Shown here in pieces: positions 7,859-14,690 of a stretch of DNA of 23,728 nt. The stretch's first letter is position 1; each line of letters begins with the position of its first letter. The notes below the pieces were generated by a model, which was not told the origin of the DNA, searched no databases, and was given only the letters and a program-made list of their open reading frames with translations. The stretch is from contig DFFG01000048.1 in assembly GCA_002368795.1 (NCBI GenBank), positions 1 to 23,728 of the forward strand, given 5' to 3'. A program made the position numbers and the translations under genes. Source of the stretch: Eubacterium sp. UBA3782. Its GTDB lineage: Bacteria; Bacillota; Clostridia; Lachnospirales; Lachnospiraceae.

Positions 7859-9747
7859 CAGCCTTTCCTCTGTTTGTTTTCATATTCCTGGGCTGCCCGG
7901 AGCATATCCGGTATCGCCAGGATGTTGTTGTAGTCGCTTTGCTTGTAGTCGACATGCTTTCCGGTCACAGCCTCCTCCGCCGCTGAGAGCTCATCCAGCG
8001 CATCCCAGTCGATCAGGCATGCGTGGATCCGGCCTGGCATATCCTTTGTGATGCGGATCAGATGCTCCACGCCGGCTTTCTTCTGCTTGTGGTAGATGGC
8101 TGCTCTCTCCTGGAACGTCTCATCGTCCATCGGCGCAAATCCCATCGTATAGTGGAAGGCACACCAACGCAGATGCTCGGTCTGGCCAAGGACAGAGAGC
8201 ATCCCGTCGGAAGGCTGCCAGCTGCCGGATATGGCCTCCTCTTTTGTTACACCGGCACAATGCAGGATCGCCTCTGCAAAATCGGCAGATGCCCGGCTGC
8301 TCATCCGGTCGAAATAACTGCAGTTTTTCCAGTTTTCCTCCGGTGTCAGACCGTTGTCTCCGCAATAGCCATGGTTCAGGATGATGGCCTTCCGATCCAG
8401 TGCATTGGAGGTGATGATCGCCGGCGAAAAGATCTTGTCCAGATTGTTCTGCCGGCCGTCAGCCGAGACGGCCCGGACACCGGAATGGTCGATCTGGTAG
8501 ATCGGCAGGATAATCTTATTTGTTGCAAAAAAGCGCTGCAGCTCCTCGGTGAGCTCGTTATTGGCCGCAGAGCTGCCGGCACAGATCACGACATAGCGCA
8601 GCGTACGTCTGTGTTTTTTCAGATAGCGGTACAGTTCAACCGAACGGCAGTCATTTTCATAGAAATCGATATCGTATTTCTCAAACATCGCAGCACATTC
8701 CTCCCGGATGCCGCCGCTGATGCTGTTGCATTTGGCGTCAAAAATGCCCAGATGGAAATGGCTCCCGACAAACTGGCCATTCTGCACGATGTATTTCAGG
8801 GCTTCCTGACCAAACCGGCCAAAACCCAGGATCAGTGCGTCAAAATCCTCTGTTGCCCTGCCATTTTCATCAAACGGAATGGTCTTTACCGGGGGATATG
8901 CCCGGATCAGAAGCCTGGCTGCCAATGCAGGCTCATTGTAAACAAGGACATTGGAATAACCATAGGTGTCCCCATCCTGCTGGAACATGCTGCCGGAAAA
9001 CTCATCATAGCCCAAAAGAGTCAGGGACAGCTGCTCCGCGCGGATATCGTTTTCCCTGCAGGTATTCAGGAATTTGTCTGCGTACTGATGGTTCTGATTG
9101 AAATCGTCGGACAGACAGTACAGACTGATCCTGCGGCTGCCCGGATTCGCGCCGATGCTTTTCAGGAATCCCGCATCCGGATCTGCCGCGCCGGTCCCGG
9201 TGAAGATCAGACAGCCGGAATCACTCACCCGCTTTGCGCAGTCTGCATCCGGATGGTTGTCCACATAGACAACAGTCTCGTCCGCCTCCTTCACCAGCTG
9301 GGACCCGAAATCAACGGAATCCTTGTTGACTCCGTAGATGACATGGAGGTTGCCCCGTTTCAACAGGATCAGGCGCAGATGCTTGAGCGCTTCATCGCCC
9401 ACCGTGGTGATCGCCGCACTGGCAAAGGAATAAAAGGCTGCAAAATGGAAAAACCAGAAGGCAAACAGCACCCAGTTATCGTTAAACAGCGGCGCAGCCG
9501 ATACGGCGCCCAGATCGTTCTTGCCCAGGTACATGCCCATGGTGGAAAAAGCTGCACGTACGACAGAGACAAAAATATTCCCGGTCACGACAATATAGCC
9601 GTAACCATACAGGATCAGACCGCCGATCGTTGACACTAAGATGGCCGTCCCGATAATCGTAGACTGAAAGCGCGGTTTTGCCGCCAGGGTCGTGACAGCT
9701 GCCAGAAACAGCGCAGATGCAAGCAGGATAGTAATTCCAATATTCAT
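7858..9747 (-). CDS. membrane protein with two Rossmann domains and RyR-like C-terminus, 629 aa
   Basis: Three hydrophobic segments (about 2-22, 30-54, 92-116) precede two nucleotide-binding-like folds. The first begins NLHVIYGVNKDSVDFG (133-148). The second begins DALILGFGRFGQEAL (303-317) with a clear GxGxxG. The pattern TEHLRWCAFHYTMGF (523-537) followed by an aspartate-rich tail resembles the RyR-type module of the downstream channel. No TVGYG filter is present, so this is more likely a channel partner or regulator than a pore. A longer frame begins at 9771, but the -10 box TATAAT lies at 9773-9778, which would put transcription start inside that extension. AAGGAG at 9759-9764 fits the ATG at 9747, so I chose 9747. 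It is the first gene of the cluster and overlaps the channel gene by one base. The exact family name is not known to me. Confidence 0.85.
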   Translation of the reverse strand: MNIGITILLASALFLAAVTTLAAKPRFQSTIIGTAILVSTIGGLILYGYGYIVVTGNIFVSVVRAAFSTMGMYLGKNDLGAVSAAPLFNDNWVLFAFWFFHFAAFYSFASAAITTVGDEALKHLRLILLKRGNLHVIYGVNKDSVDFGSQLVKEADETVVYVDNHPDADCAKRVSDSGCLIFTGTGAADPDAGFLKSIGANPGSRRISLYCLSDDFNQNHQYADKFLNTCRENDIRAEQLSLTLLGYDEFSGSMFQQDGDTYGYSNVLVYNEPALAARLLIRAYPPVKTIPFDENGRATEDFDALILGFGRFGQEALKYIVQNGQFVGSHFHLGIFDAKCNSISGGIREECAAMFEKYDIDFYENDCRSVELYRYLKKHRRTLRYVVICAGSSAANNELTEELQRFFATNKIILPIYQIDHSGVRAVSADGRQNNLDKIFSPAIITSNALDRKAIILNHGYCGDNGLTPEENWKNCSYFDRMSSRASADFAEAILHCAGVTKEEAISGSWQPSDGMLSVLGQTEHLRWCAFHYTMGFAPMDDETFQERAAIYHKQKKAGVEHLIRITKDMPGRIHACLIDWDALDELSAAEEAVTGKHVDYKQSDYNNILAIPDMLRAAQEYENKQRKG

Positions 9748-9772
9748 GGTCAGATCATCTCCTTCACCCATG

Positions 9773-9778
9773 ATTATA
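9773..9778 (-). promoter_or_regulatory. -10 box for the RyR/channel/TIR cluster
   Basis: A perfect TATAAT is read on the minus strand 25 bp before the chosen ATG at 9747. The matching -35 is poor (nothing close to TTGACA at 16-18 bp). Transcription would start near 9766, giving a short leader that includes the AAGGAG at 9759-9764. It is arranged back-to-back with the mtnN promoter. Confidence 0.5.
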
Positions 9779-9820
9779 CTGGAAACAGGAGCGAAAATAC
9801 AGGAAAAATATAACTCTCTG

Positions 9821-9847
9821 TTGTGAAGAATACTTTTATGGTATAAT
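9821..9847 (+). promoter_or_regulatory. extended -10 promoter of mtnN
   Basis: TGGTATAAT at 9839-9847 is a perfect extended -10 (TGn then TATAAT). A TTGTGA at 9821-9826 could be a -35, but the 15-bp spacer is short; extended -10 promoters tolerate a poor -35. Transcription would start near 9854, giving a leader of about 120 nt before the mtnN ATG. Confidence 0.6.
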
Positions 9848-9928
9848 CATCCGGATGATCCAGGCGGTAAAGATCTGTGTCCGCATGCCGGCGCGCCAAA
9901 GCCCCCTGGCCGAATATAAGTGTAAAAA

Positions 9929-9974
9929 AGGAGGAAGCCGTACCGGCAGGCAGCCGGGCACGGCAGCAGAACAG
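9929..9974 (+). promoter_or_regulatory. Shine-Dalgarno separated from the mtnN start by a hairpin
   Basis: A strong AGGAGG lies at 9929-9934, yet the mtnN ATG is at 9975, 40 nt away. The spacer holds an inverted repeat: GCCGT-A-CCGGC (9937-9947) pairs with GCCGG-GC-ACGGC (9953-9964) over a 5-nt loop. If the hairpin forms, the site and the ATG are separated by only about 12 unpaired bases. No ATG, GTG or TTG occurs in frame between the site and the ATG. Confidence 0.5.
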
Positions 9975-10676
9975 ATGAAGATCGGAATTATCGGTGCCAT
10001 GAGCGAAGAGGTCGCACTCCTGAAAGAGCATATGCAGATCAGCGGGATCGTGTCCCTGGCAAAGATGGATTTTTTCGAAGGAACGATCGGCAATACCAGC
10101 GTCATTGTCGTTCAGTCCGGCGTCGGCAAGGTCAATGCTGCTATTTGTGCGCAGCTTCTGATCACCCGTTTCGGCGCGACCCACGTCATCAACACCGGCA
10201 TCGCCGGCTCTCTGGACAGCCGGATGGATGTGCTGGATATTCTGGTATCCATCGATGCCGTCTATCATGATGTGGACGCCACAGTCTTTGGATATCATGC
10301 CGGCGAGGTCCCTGGTCTGGGTCTTCTGGCCTTCCCGGCAGATCCCTTCCTTCGGGAGATGGCAGTCACATCCGCCCGCAAAGCGGCACCGGAAAGCCAT
10401 GTCTATGAGGGCCGTGTCGCCAGCGGAGATCAGTTCATCTCCACCACCGGACAGAAAAATACCGCCCAGGCAGTAGCCGGCGGAAACTGCTGTGAGATGG
10501 AAGGCGCAGCCATCGCCCACGCCTGCTGGCTGAACGGTATCCCCTATGTTATCTTGCGGCTGATCTCTGACAAGCCCGGGCAGACCACAAATATGGAATA
10601 TCAGGAGATCGAAGCGGCCGCTGCCAGACGCAGTGCGGAGATCACGCTACGTATGCTGAAGGACCTTCGCCAGTAA
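9975..10676 (+). CDS. mtnN: 5'-methylthioadenosine/S-adenosylhomocysteine nucleosidase, 233 aa
   Basis: This enzyme cleaves adenine from methylthioadenosine and S-adenosylhomocysteine in the methionine salvage and activated-methyl cycles (cytoplasmic, usually a homodimer). The protein begins MKIGIIGAMSEEV with the catalytic Glu12. It keeps QSGVGKVNAA, INTGIAGSLD, FGYHAGEVPG and VASGDQFIS. The purine/ribose site CEMEGAAIAH and the general-acid Asp in RLISDKPG are also present. Length agrees with the ~230-residue family. An in-frame extension to ATG 9855 adds 40 residues with no family similarity and would be almost leaderless from the promoter at 9839-9847, so I reject it. The ribosome binding site is unusual (see 9929-9974). 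The gene stands alone, divergent from the channel cluster, and is followed by several hairpins including one copy of the 40-nt structured element. Confidence 0.95.
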   Translation: MKIGIIGAMSEEVALLKEHMQISGIVSLAKMDFFEGTIGNTSVIVVQSGVGKVNAAICAQLLITRFGATHVINTGIAGSLDSRMDVLDILVSIDAVYHDVDATVFGYHAGEVPGLGLLAFPADPFLREMAVTSARKAAPESHVYEGRVASGDQFISTTGQKNTAQAVAGGNCCEMEGAAIAHACWLNGIPYVILRLISDKPGQTTNMEYQEIEAAAARRSAEITLRMLKDLRQ

Positions 10677-10786
10677 AAAGCGGCAGATCAGCCCGCAAGA
10701 GACGGCATCTCCCGCCTGTGCAGAAGATGGGCTGACACACGAATCCTTTCGGATGCTCATTTTCGGAAAACTGAGCAGTCATGACA

Positions 10787-10874
10787 ACACACGCCCCCGG
10801 AAGACATGAAGCAGACAATTTGCAGATCCTGCAGGATCCAAGCTGTTTGCCCAATGACTTCCGGGGGCGTGTGT
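10787..10874. repeat. long inverted repeat behind mtnN enclosing a structured element
   Basis: ACACACGCCCCCGGAAG (10787-10803) and its exact complement (10858-10874) form a perfect 17-bp GC-rich stem. The 54-nt interior contains copy 1 of the 40-nt element (10811-10850). It lies between mtnN and the hydrolase remnant, which converge on it. Neither strand has a clear T-run after the stem, so it is not a textbook intrinsic terminator, although such a stem should hinder transcription or protect the mtnN mRNA 3' end. Upstream, 10677-10786 holds further small hairpins, for example GCTCA...TGAGC near 10754-10777, and no gene. Confidence 0.8.
10811..10850 (+). repeat. 40-nt structured element, copy 1
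   Basis: Stem 1 is GCAGAC/GTTTGC and stem 2 is GATCC/GGATC around a TGCA loop. The internal loop has AATTTGCA on one side and CAAGCT on the other. It is the same length and fold as the copies at 14691, 14761 and 23516, and is flanked upstream by CATGAA. Stem 2 differs from the other copies by paired changes, so the structure is kept while the sequence moves. Confidence 0.8.
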
Positions 10875-10928
10875 CGTATATGATCGATCTATTTTAATCT
10901 TATCGCTTATCTTTATAAAAGTACGGTT

Positions 10929-11243
10929 TTATTTCACTACAAACCGCTCGAAGAAAGCACATTCTTCATCATTGCACACTGTCGCAAAGGGCTCCCGGAT
11001 ATCAATGTGAAACACATGCGCAAGCCGGTTTTCGCTGTCTCCGTAAATGTGCAATTCTGCTTCCACGCCTTTATCTGTCAGATACTCATACATAGGCTCT
11101 GCATAGGGCAGGCACATATCTCCATTCGCGCTCATCACGAAGGCCGGTGGAAATTCCGATGTAATATTTCCCTTGATATCCAGCTGTTCGCTGTATGCAT
11201 AGGGATCCCCATGATCTGCTTTCTGTGTTTCTTCATCCCCGGA
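10929..11243 (-). pseudogene. alpha/beta-hydrolase (esterase) C-terminal remnant
   Basis: This is an open frame of 104 codons ending in TAA that starts directly after the TGA of the lactonase gene and in the same frame. The translation contains DPYAYSEQLDIKGNITSEFP, PPAFVMSANGDMCLPYA, GVEAELHIYGDSENRLAHVF and then HIDIREP. That is the typical end of an acetyl-esterase/BD-FAE type hydrolase, with the catalytic Asp in the SANGD region and the catalytic His in AHVFH. The first two thirds, including the GxSxG nucleophile, are missing, and no start codon with a ribosome binding site is seen; the only ATGs sit inside the fold. It is best read as the tail of a hydrolase left by a deletion that fused the site to the 3' end of the lactonase gene. 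No function is expected unless the lactonase stop is read through. Confidence 0.8.
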
Positions 11244-12299
11244 TCAGTCTGCCCCCATCTTTGTGATCAGGATGCAGTTCGGTGTCTCCACCTCCTGAGG
11301 CCTGCCCTTCATAACAAGTACATTCTTCTCATAATCGATCGTAAAGGTCGTGATCGAGTTGGACTGGTGATTGACGCAGGCGATATGTTTGCCATCCGGG
11401 AACAGAGCAATATCCTTGGGATATTCTCCACTGATCGGAAGAGCAAACTTCTTGGTCAGCGTACCGTAGTCCTGATCGATCTTGAACATGGCGACCGTAT
11501 CATCTCCGGCTGTGGAGGTGAAGAGGTAATTCCCGTCCTTGGAGATATCCATGCCGGACGCTGCATCATGCAGTTCATCCTTGTCATCGGAGGTGGTGCT
11601 GACCCGCTGCAGCTTTTCAAACTGCGGCACATCCCCAAGATCCGTGTAGGAATAGACATCTACTGCATTGTCCAGTTCATAGAGGACATACATAAATCTT
11701 CCGTTTCTGGAGAAGATAACCCTCCTGGGGCCGGACTCTCTCGGGCAACGTATGATATCCACCAATGCCAGCTTATCCTTTTCTGTGATCCGGTAGACCT
11801 TGACCTGATCGATGCCGTTATCAACGGCACAGAGATATTTGTTGTCCGGCGTCATTTTTACACAGCTGACCCGCGGGCGGAAGTTTCTCTCCGCGACACT
11901 GCCCAGGCCTTTGTGGAACACGCCGTCCATGACAGACCCAAGGCGTCCGTTATGATGGGTATGAACAAGAGTGACCTTTCCGTCATGGTAGCCGGCAACA
12001 AACAGATGCTTGCCCTCTTTATCGACCGAGATGAAACAGCCGCGCATGCCGTCAATGCCGATCTTATTGATCATCTCCAGATCACCGTCCGGCAGGATGG
12101 CGAACACCGCCACACCCTCATCGGCAGTGGAATACAGGAATTTGCCGTTAACGGACCGGCAGATATAGGAGGAATTATTGACCGGCACGACCTTGCGCTC
12201 TGTCAGCGTCCCTTCCTCCACATTGACATCATAGATATGAATACCCTTGCTCTCCCCGTGAGTGTAGGTTCCAACATATGCCACATATTTATCACTCAT
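11244..12299 (-). CDS. lactonase-family beta-propeller protein, 351 aa
   Basis: This seven-bladed propeller resembles 6-phosphogluconolactonase YbhE (Pfam Lactonase). The protein begins MSDKYVAYVGTYTHGESKGI, the usual family opening. Repeated blade motifs follow: GKFLYSTAD, GKHLFVAGYHD, NKYLCAVDNGIDQVKVY, GRFMYVLYELDNAVDVY, GNYLFTSTAGDDTVAMF and GKHIACVNHQSNSITTF. It is probably cytosolic, with no signal peptide. Hydrolysis of 6-phosphogluconolactone is the best known activity, but substrate cannot be told from sequence alone and no pentose-phosphate gene is nearby. An in-frame ATG at 12368 would add 23 residues (including GACAQCKGRF) with no family similarity, and it precedes the -10 box. 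GGGAG 10 nt before 12299 decides the start. The stop is followed immediately by the hydrolase remnant. Confidence 0.88.
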   Translation of the reverse strand: MSDKYVAYVGTYTHGESKGIHIYDVNVEEGTLTERKVVPVNNSSYICRSVNGKFLYSTADEGVAVFAILPDGDLEMINKIGIDGMRGCFISVDKEGKHLFVAGYHDGKVTLVHTHHNGRLGSVMDGVFHKGLGSVAERNFRPRVSCVKMTPDNKYLCAVDNGIDQVKVYRITEKDKLALVDIIRCPRESGPRRVIFSRNGRFMYVLYELDNAVDVYSYTDLGDVPQFEKLQRVSTTSDDKDELHDAASGMDISKDGNYLFTSTAGDDTVAMFKIDQDYGTLTKKFALPISGEYPKDIALFPDGKHIACVNHQSNSITTFTIDYEKNVLVMKGRPQEVETPNCILITKMGAD

Positions 12300-12351
12300 T
12301 TCTGAAAATCTCCCTTTACACTGAGCACATGCTCCTATTTCCGTGTTTTCC

Positions 12352-12380
12352 ATTATAACACAGGGCATGCCTCATGATAA
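12352..12380 (-). promoter_or_regulatory. promoter of the lactonase-family gene
   Basis: On the minus strand TTATCA (12375-12380), a 17-bp spacer, and TATAAT (12352-12357) preceded by TGT make an extended -10 promoter. The start point near 12345 gives a leader of about 45 nt, in which GAGCA/TGCTC (12323-12334 area) is a small palindrome. Confidence 0.65.
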
Positions 12381-12436
12381 CCCACAGTTTCGGCAAGTTA
12401 GAGGGCCAGGCCTCGTCTCTTCCGCCCCGGCAGCCG

Positions 12437-12465
12437 TTGACTTTGCGGATTATGGATGATAAACT
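12437..12465 (+). promoter_or_regulatory. promoter of trpS
   Basis: TTGACT (12437-12442), a 17-bp spacer, and TAAACT (12460-12465) with an upstream TGA make an extended -10. Transcription would start near 12472, leaving a leader of about 50 nt. That leader contains an 8-bp hairpin, GCGGTTCC (12480-12487) with GGAACCGC (12500-12507), three bases before the ribosome binding site. The leader is too short for a T-box riboswitch. Confidence 0.55.
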
Positions 12466-12522
12466 TTTCAAGTGATACCGCGGTTCCGTGATCAGGCTGG
12501 GAACCGCCAGAAGGAGATAAAC

Positions 12523-13533
12523 ATGATCAACGACAAAAAGGTTCTTTTTTCAGGCATGCAGGCAACCGGCAACCTCACTCTCGGCAATTATCTCGGAGCC
12601 CTGAAAAACTGGATCTCCCTGAGCGATGAGTTCGAGTGCTTCTACTGCGTCGTCGACGAGCATTCCATCACCGTACGTCAGGATCCCGCCACGCTCAGAA
12701 AGCGTGCCCGCCTGCTGATGGAGATCTACATCGCCGCCGGCCTTGACCCGGAAAAGAACACGATCTATTACCAGTCCCATGTCCCGCAGCACGCTGAGCT
12801 GATGTGGATCCTCAACTGCTTCACCTACATGGGCGAGCTGAACCGCATGACGCAGTTCAAAGATAAATCCGCAAAACACGCCGACAACATCAATGCCGGC
12901 CTGTTCACCTACCCCGTCCTGATGGCTGCAGATATCCTTCTGTACCAGACAGATCTTGTACCGGTCGGCATCGACCAGAAGCAGCATCTGGAGCTGGCCA
13001 GGACCATTGCCGAGCGGATGAACAACATCTACGGCCCGGTATTTACCGTTCCGGAGGGCTACTATCCGAAGATCGGTGCCAAGATCATGAGCCTCCAGGA
13101 TCCTGCCCACAAGATGAGCAAATCCGATGAGAACCCCAACGGCAGCATCTATCTGATGGATGACGCCGACACCGTTGCCCGCAAGTGCAGACGTGCCGTC
13201 ACCGATTCCGAGGGCGTGATCCTCTACCGCGACGAGCAGCCCGGCATCAAAAACCTGCTGGATATCTACTGCGCATGCAATGGCAAGACCCCCGAGATGG
13301 CCGTCGCCGAATTTGAAGGCAAGGGCTATGGCGTCCTGAAGGATGCCGTGGCTGAGTCCGTCAACGCGATCCTCTCTCCGCTGCAGGCACGGGTAAAAGA
13401 GCTGGATCAGGATAAGGACTACATGGACAAGATCATTCTGGACAATGCCGACAAGGCATCCTACTATGCGTCCAAGACGCTCCGCAAGGTCCAGAAAAAG
13501 ATCGGCTACCCCGAGCGTCCGCGTAGAAAATAA
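12523..13533 (+). CDS. trpS: tryptophanyl-tRNA synthetase, 336 aa
   Basis: This class I aminoacyl-tRNA synthetase charges tRNA-Trp in the cytoplasm. The protein begins MINDKKVLFSGMQATGNLTL. The HIGH-type signature is TGNLTLGNY (15-23) and the KMSKS loop is KMSKSDENP (197-205). The segments AADILLYQTDLVPVGIDQKQH and GELNRMTQFKDKS are typical of TrpRS. Length fits the bacterial enzyme (~330 residues). The frame opens earlier, at 12472, but AAGGAG at 12511-12516 with a 6-nt gap sets the start at 12523. It is transcribed alone from the promoter at 12437-12465 and ends at the hairpin terminator at 13562-13622. Divergent from the lactonase gene. Confidence 0.97.
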   Translation: MINDKKVLFSGMQATGNLTLGNYLGALKNWISLSDEFECFYCVVDEHSITVRQDPATLRKRARLLMEIYIAAGLDPEKNTIYYQSHVPQHAELMWILNCFTYMGELNRMTQFKDKSAKHADNINAGLFTYPVLMAADILLYQTDLVPVGIDQKQHLELARTIAERMNNIYGPVFTVPEGYYPKIGAKIMSLQDPAHKMSKSDENPNGSIYLMDDADTVARKCRRAVTDSEGVILYRDEQPGIKNLLDIYCACNGKTPEMAVAEFEGKGYGVLKDAVAESVNAILSPLQARVKELDQDKDYMDKIILDNADKASYYASKTLRKVQKKIGYPERPRRK

Positions 13534-13561
13534 TTCAGAAAAAATACATCTCTGACAAACC

Positions 13562-13622
13562 AAAACAGAGGCTCTCATTGCTGGCAGCATAGAATATGCC
13601 GGCAGGCGAAGGCCTCTGTTTT
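13562..13622. terminator. bidirectional intrinsic terminator between trpS and the RluA-type gene
   Basis: AAAACAGAGGC (13562-13572) pairs perfectly with GCCTCTGTTTT (13612-13622). The interior is itself largely paired, with GCATA/TATGC near the tip. Rightward transcription meets a long T-rich run, which is the start of the microsatellite. Leftward transcription meets TTTTGGTTT, so it can also end the pseudouridine synthase transcript. Confidence 0.75.
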
Positions 13623-13725
13623 TCTGTTTTTCTGTTTTTCTGTTTTTCTGTTTTTCTGTTTTTCTGTTTTTCTGTTTTTCTGTTTTTCTGTTTTTCTGTT
13701 TTTCTGTTCTTCTGTTTTTCTGTTT
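13615..13725 (+). repeat. 8-bp microsatellite (TCTGTTTT), about 14 copies
   Basis: The unit TCTGTTTT repeats head-to-tail from 13615. There are 12 perfect units, one variant unit (TCTGTTCT at 13703), and a final incomplete unit at 13719. The first unit overlaps the right arm of the trpS terminator, so the array looks like an amplified terminator T-tract. It ends 31 bp from the stop codon of the pseudouridine synthase gene. It encodes only low-complexity Phe/Leu/Ser/Val peptide and I do not call a gene there. Confidence 0.95.
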
Positions 13726-13756
13726 ACAACACCTGCAATGCCGAAAGCAATTGTGG

Positions 13757-14647
13757 TTATGGCTGCAAAAGTGCCTGCATATCCTCAGGAAGCGGAGACT
13801 CAAAATGCATCTGCTCCCCCGTGATGGGATGAACAAAATCCAGGCGGGCAGAATGAAGCGCCTGCCTGCCGATGCCGGGAATACCATCCGGGTTGTACAG
13901 CGTATCACCCATCAGGGGATGACCGGCCGCTGCCATATGCACCCGGATCTGGTGGGTCCGCCCGGTCTCCAGATGCAGCTCCACCAGTGAACGGTCCTCC
14001 ATATGCCTAATGGTGCGGAAATGCGTCACCGCCCGGTCTCCCGTCTGCAGATCCACACACCGCTCGATCAGACTCCCCTCCTTTCTGGCGATCGGAAGAA
14101 AAATCGTACCCTCCTCGGGCACAAGCCCTTCTGCCACAGCCAGATAGGTCCGCCGGATCTCATGCTTCTGCAGCGCCGTCTCAAGGACAGACGCACTCAG
14201 GATATTCTTCGCAACGATCAGAAGGCCCGTAGTATCCCGGTCCAGCCGGTTGATACAGCGAAAAACATACGGGATCCCCTTCTGCTGAAAATACAGGGCA
14301 ACCCCATTGGCCAGCGTATTGGCCGGATGGCCCGGAGCCGGATGGATCGCCGTATCCGCCCACTTGCTGATCACCAGAAGATCCTCATCCTCATAGGCAA
14401 TATCAAAAGGCACAGGGGCAGGGATCACATTCACCGAAGACTCCGTATCCCGCACCTTCGTGCAAAGCACATCCCCCTCCGAAAGTGGAAAACGCATATA
14501 CTGATGCTCACCATTCACCAGCACCGCATCCCGGACCGGCTTCATCGAGGCCAGAATATGCCGCGAATACCCCCGCGCCCGGAGAAACGTGCGGATATCC
14601 TTGCCCGCATCCTCCTTGCCAACTATATAAGTAAATGTCCTCTCCAT
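13757..14647 (-). CDS. RluA-family RNA pseudouridine synthase, 296 aa
   Basis: This enzyme isomerises specific uridines in rRNA or tRNA to pseudouridine. The catalytic motif is INRLDRDTTGLLIVAKN with Asp136 as the nucleophile. It is followed by the family motifs RRTYLAVAEG, VELHLETGRTHQIRVH and HPLMGDTLY. The first ~70 residues (GYSRHILASMK, VLVNGEHQYMRFPLSEGD) have the S4-like RNA-binding pattern. Length is normal for RluC/RluD-type enzymes; the target base cannot be assigned. The start has GGAGG only 3 nt before ATG, a short spacing, but the next Met is inside the S4-like region. It lies downstream of galE on the same strand, with two 40-nt elements in the 186-bp gap. No strong separate promoter is seen, so read-through from galE is possible. 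Confidence 0.93.
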   Translation of the reverse strand: MERTFTYIVGKEDAGKDIRTFLRARGYSRHILASMKPVRDAVLVNGEHQYMRFPLSEGDVLCTKVRDTESSVNVIPAPVPFDIAYEDEDLLVISKWADTAIHPAPGHPANTLANGVALYFQQKGIPYVFRCINRLDRDTTGLLIVAKNILSASVLETALQKHEIRRTYLAVAEGLVPEEGTIFLPIARKEGSLIERCVDLQTGDRAVTHFRTIRHMEDRSLVELHLETGRTHQIRVHMAAAGHPLMGDTLYNPDGIPGIGRQALHSARLDFVHPITGEQMHFESPLPEDMQALLQP

Positions 14648-14690
14648 AAGCCTCCAGCATATACATAAACTACGGCTGTACTACATCAAA

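Noticed and set aside
8023..9633. 536-aa open frame on the plus strand
   Set aside because: Antisense shadow of the Rossmann/RyR-like gene; no recognisable motif and no start signal.
9855..9974. 40-residue N-terminal extension of MtnN
   Set aside because: No similarity to the family, and the ATG would be practically at the transcription start. The family start MKIGIIGAM at 9975 is strongly conserved.
11007..12305. 432-aa open frame on the plus strand
   Set aside because: Antisense of the lactonase gene and hydrolase remnant, which have clear family motifs on the minus strand.
12478..12516. T-box-like string (CTGGGAACCGCC) before trpS
   Set aside because: It resembles the T-box core (UGGNACCGCG) but with an extra base. 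The leader is only about 50 nt from the promoter, leaving no room for Stem I with a Trp specifier, and no terminator/antiterminator pair is present.
13596..13832. 78-aa open frame with repeated Phe/Leu/Cys/Ser peptide
   Set aside because: Pure translation of the 8-bp microsatellite, without a ribosome binding site.
12550..13908. 452-aa open frame on the minus strand across trpS
   Set aside because: It covers trpS in antisense and continues through the microsatellite as repeated Lys/Gln/Asn-rich peptide; trpS is certain.
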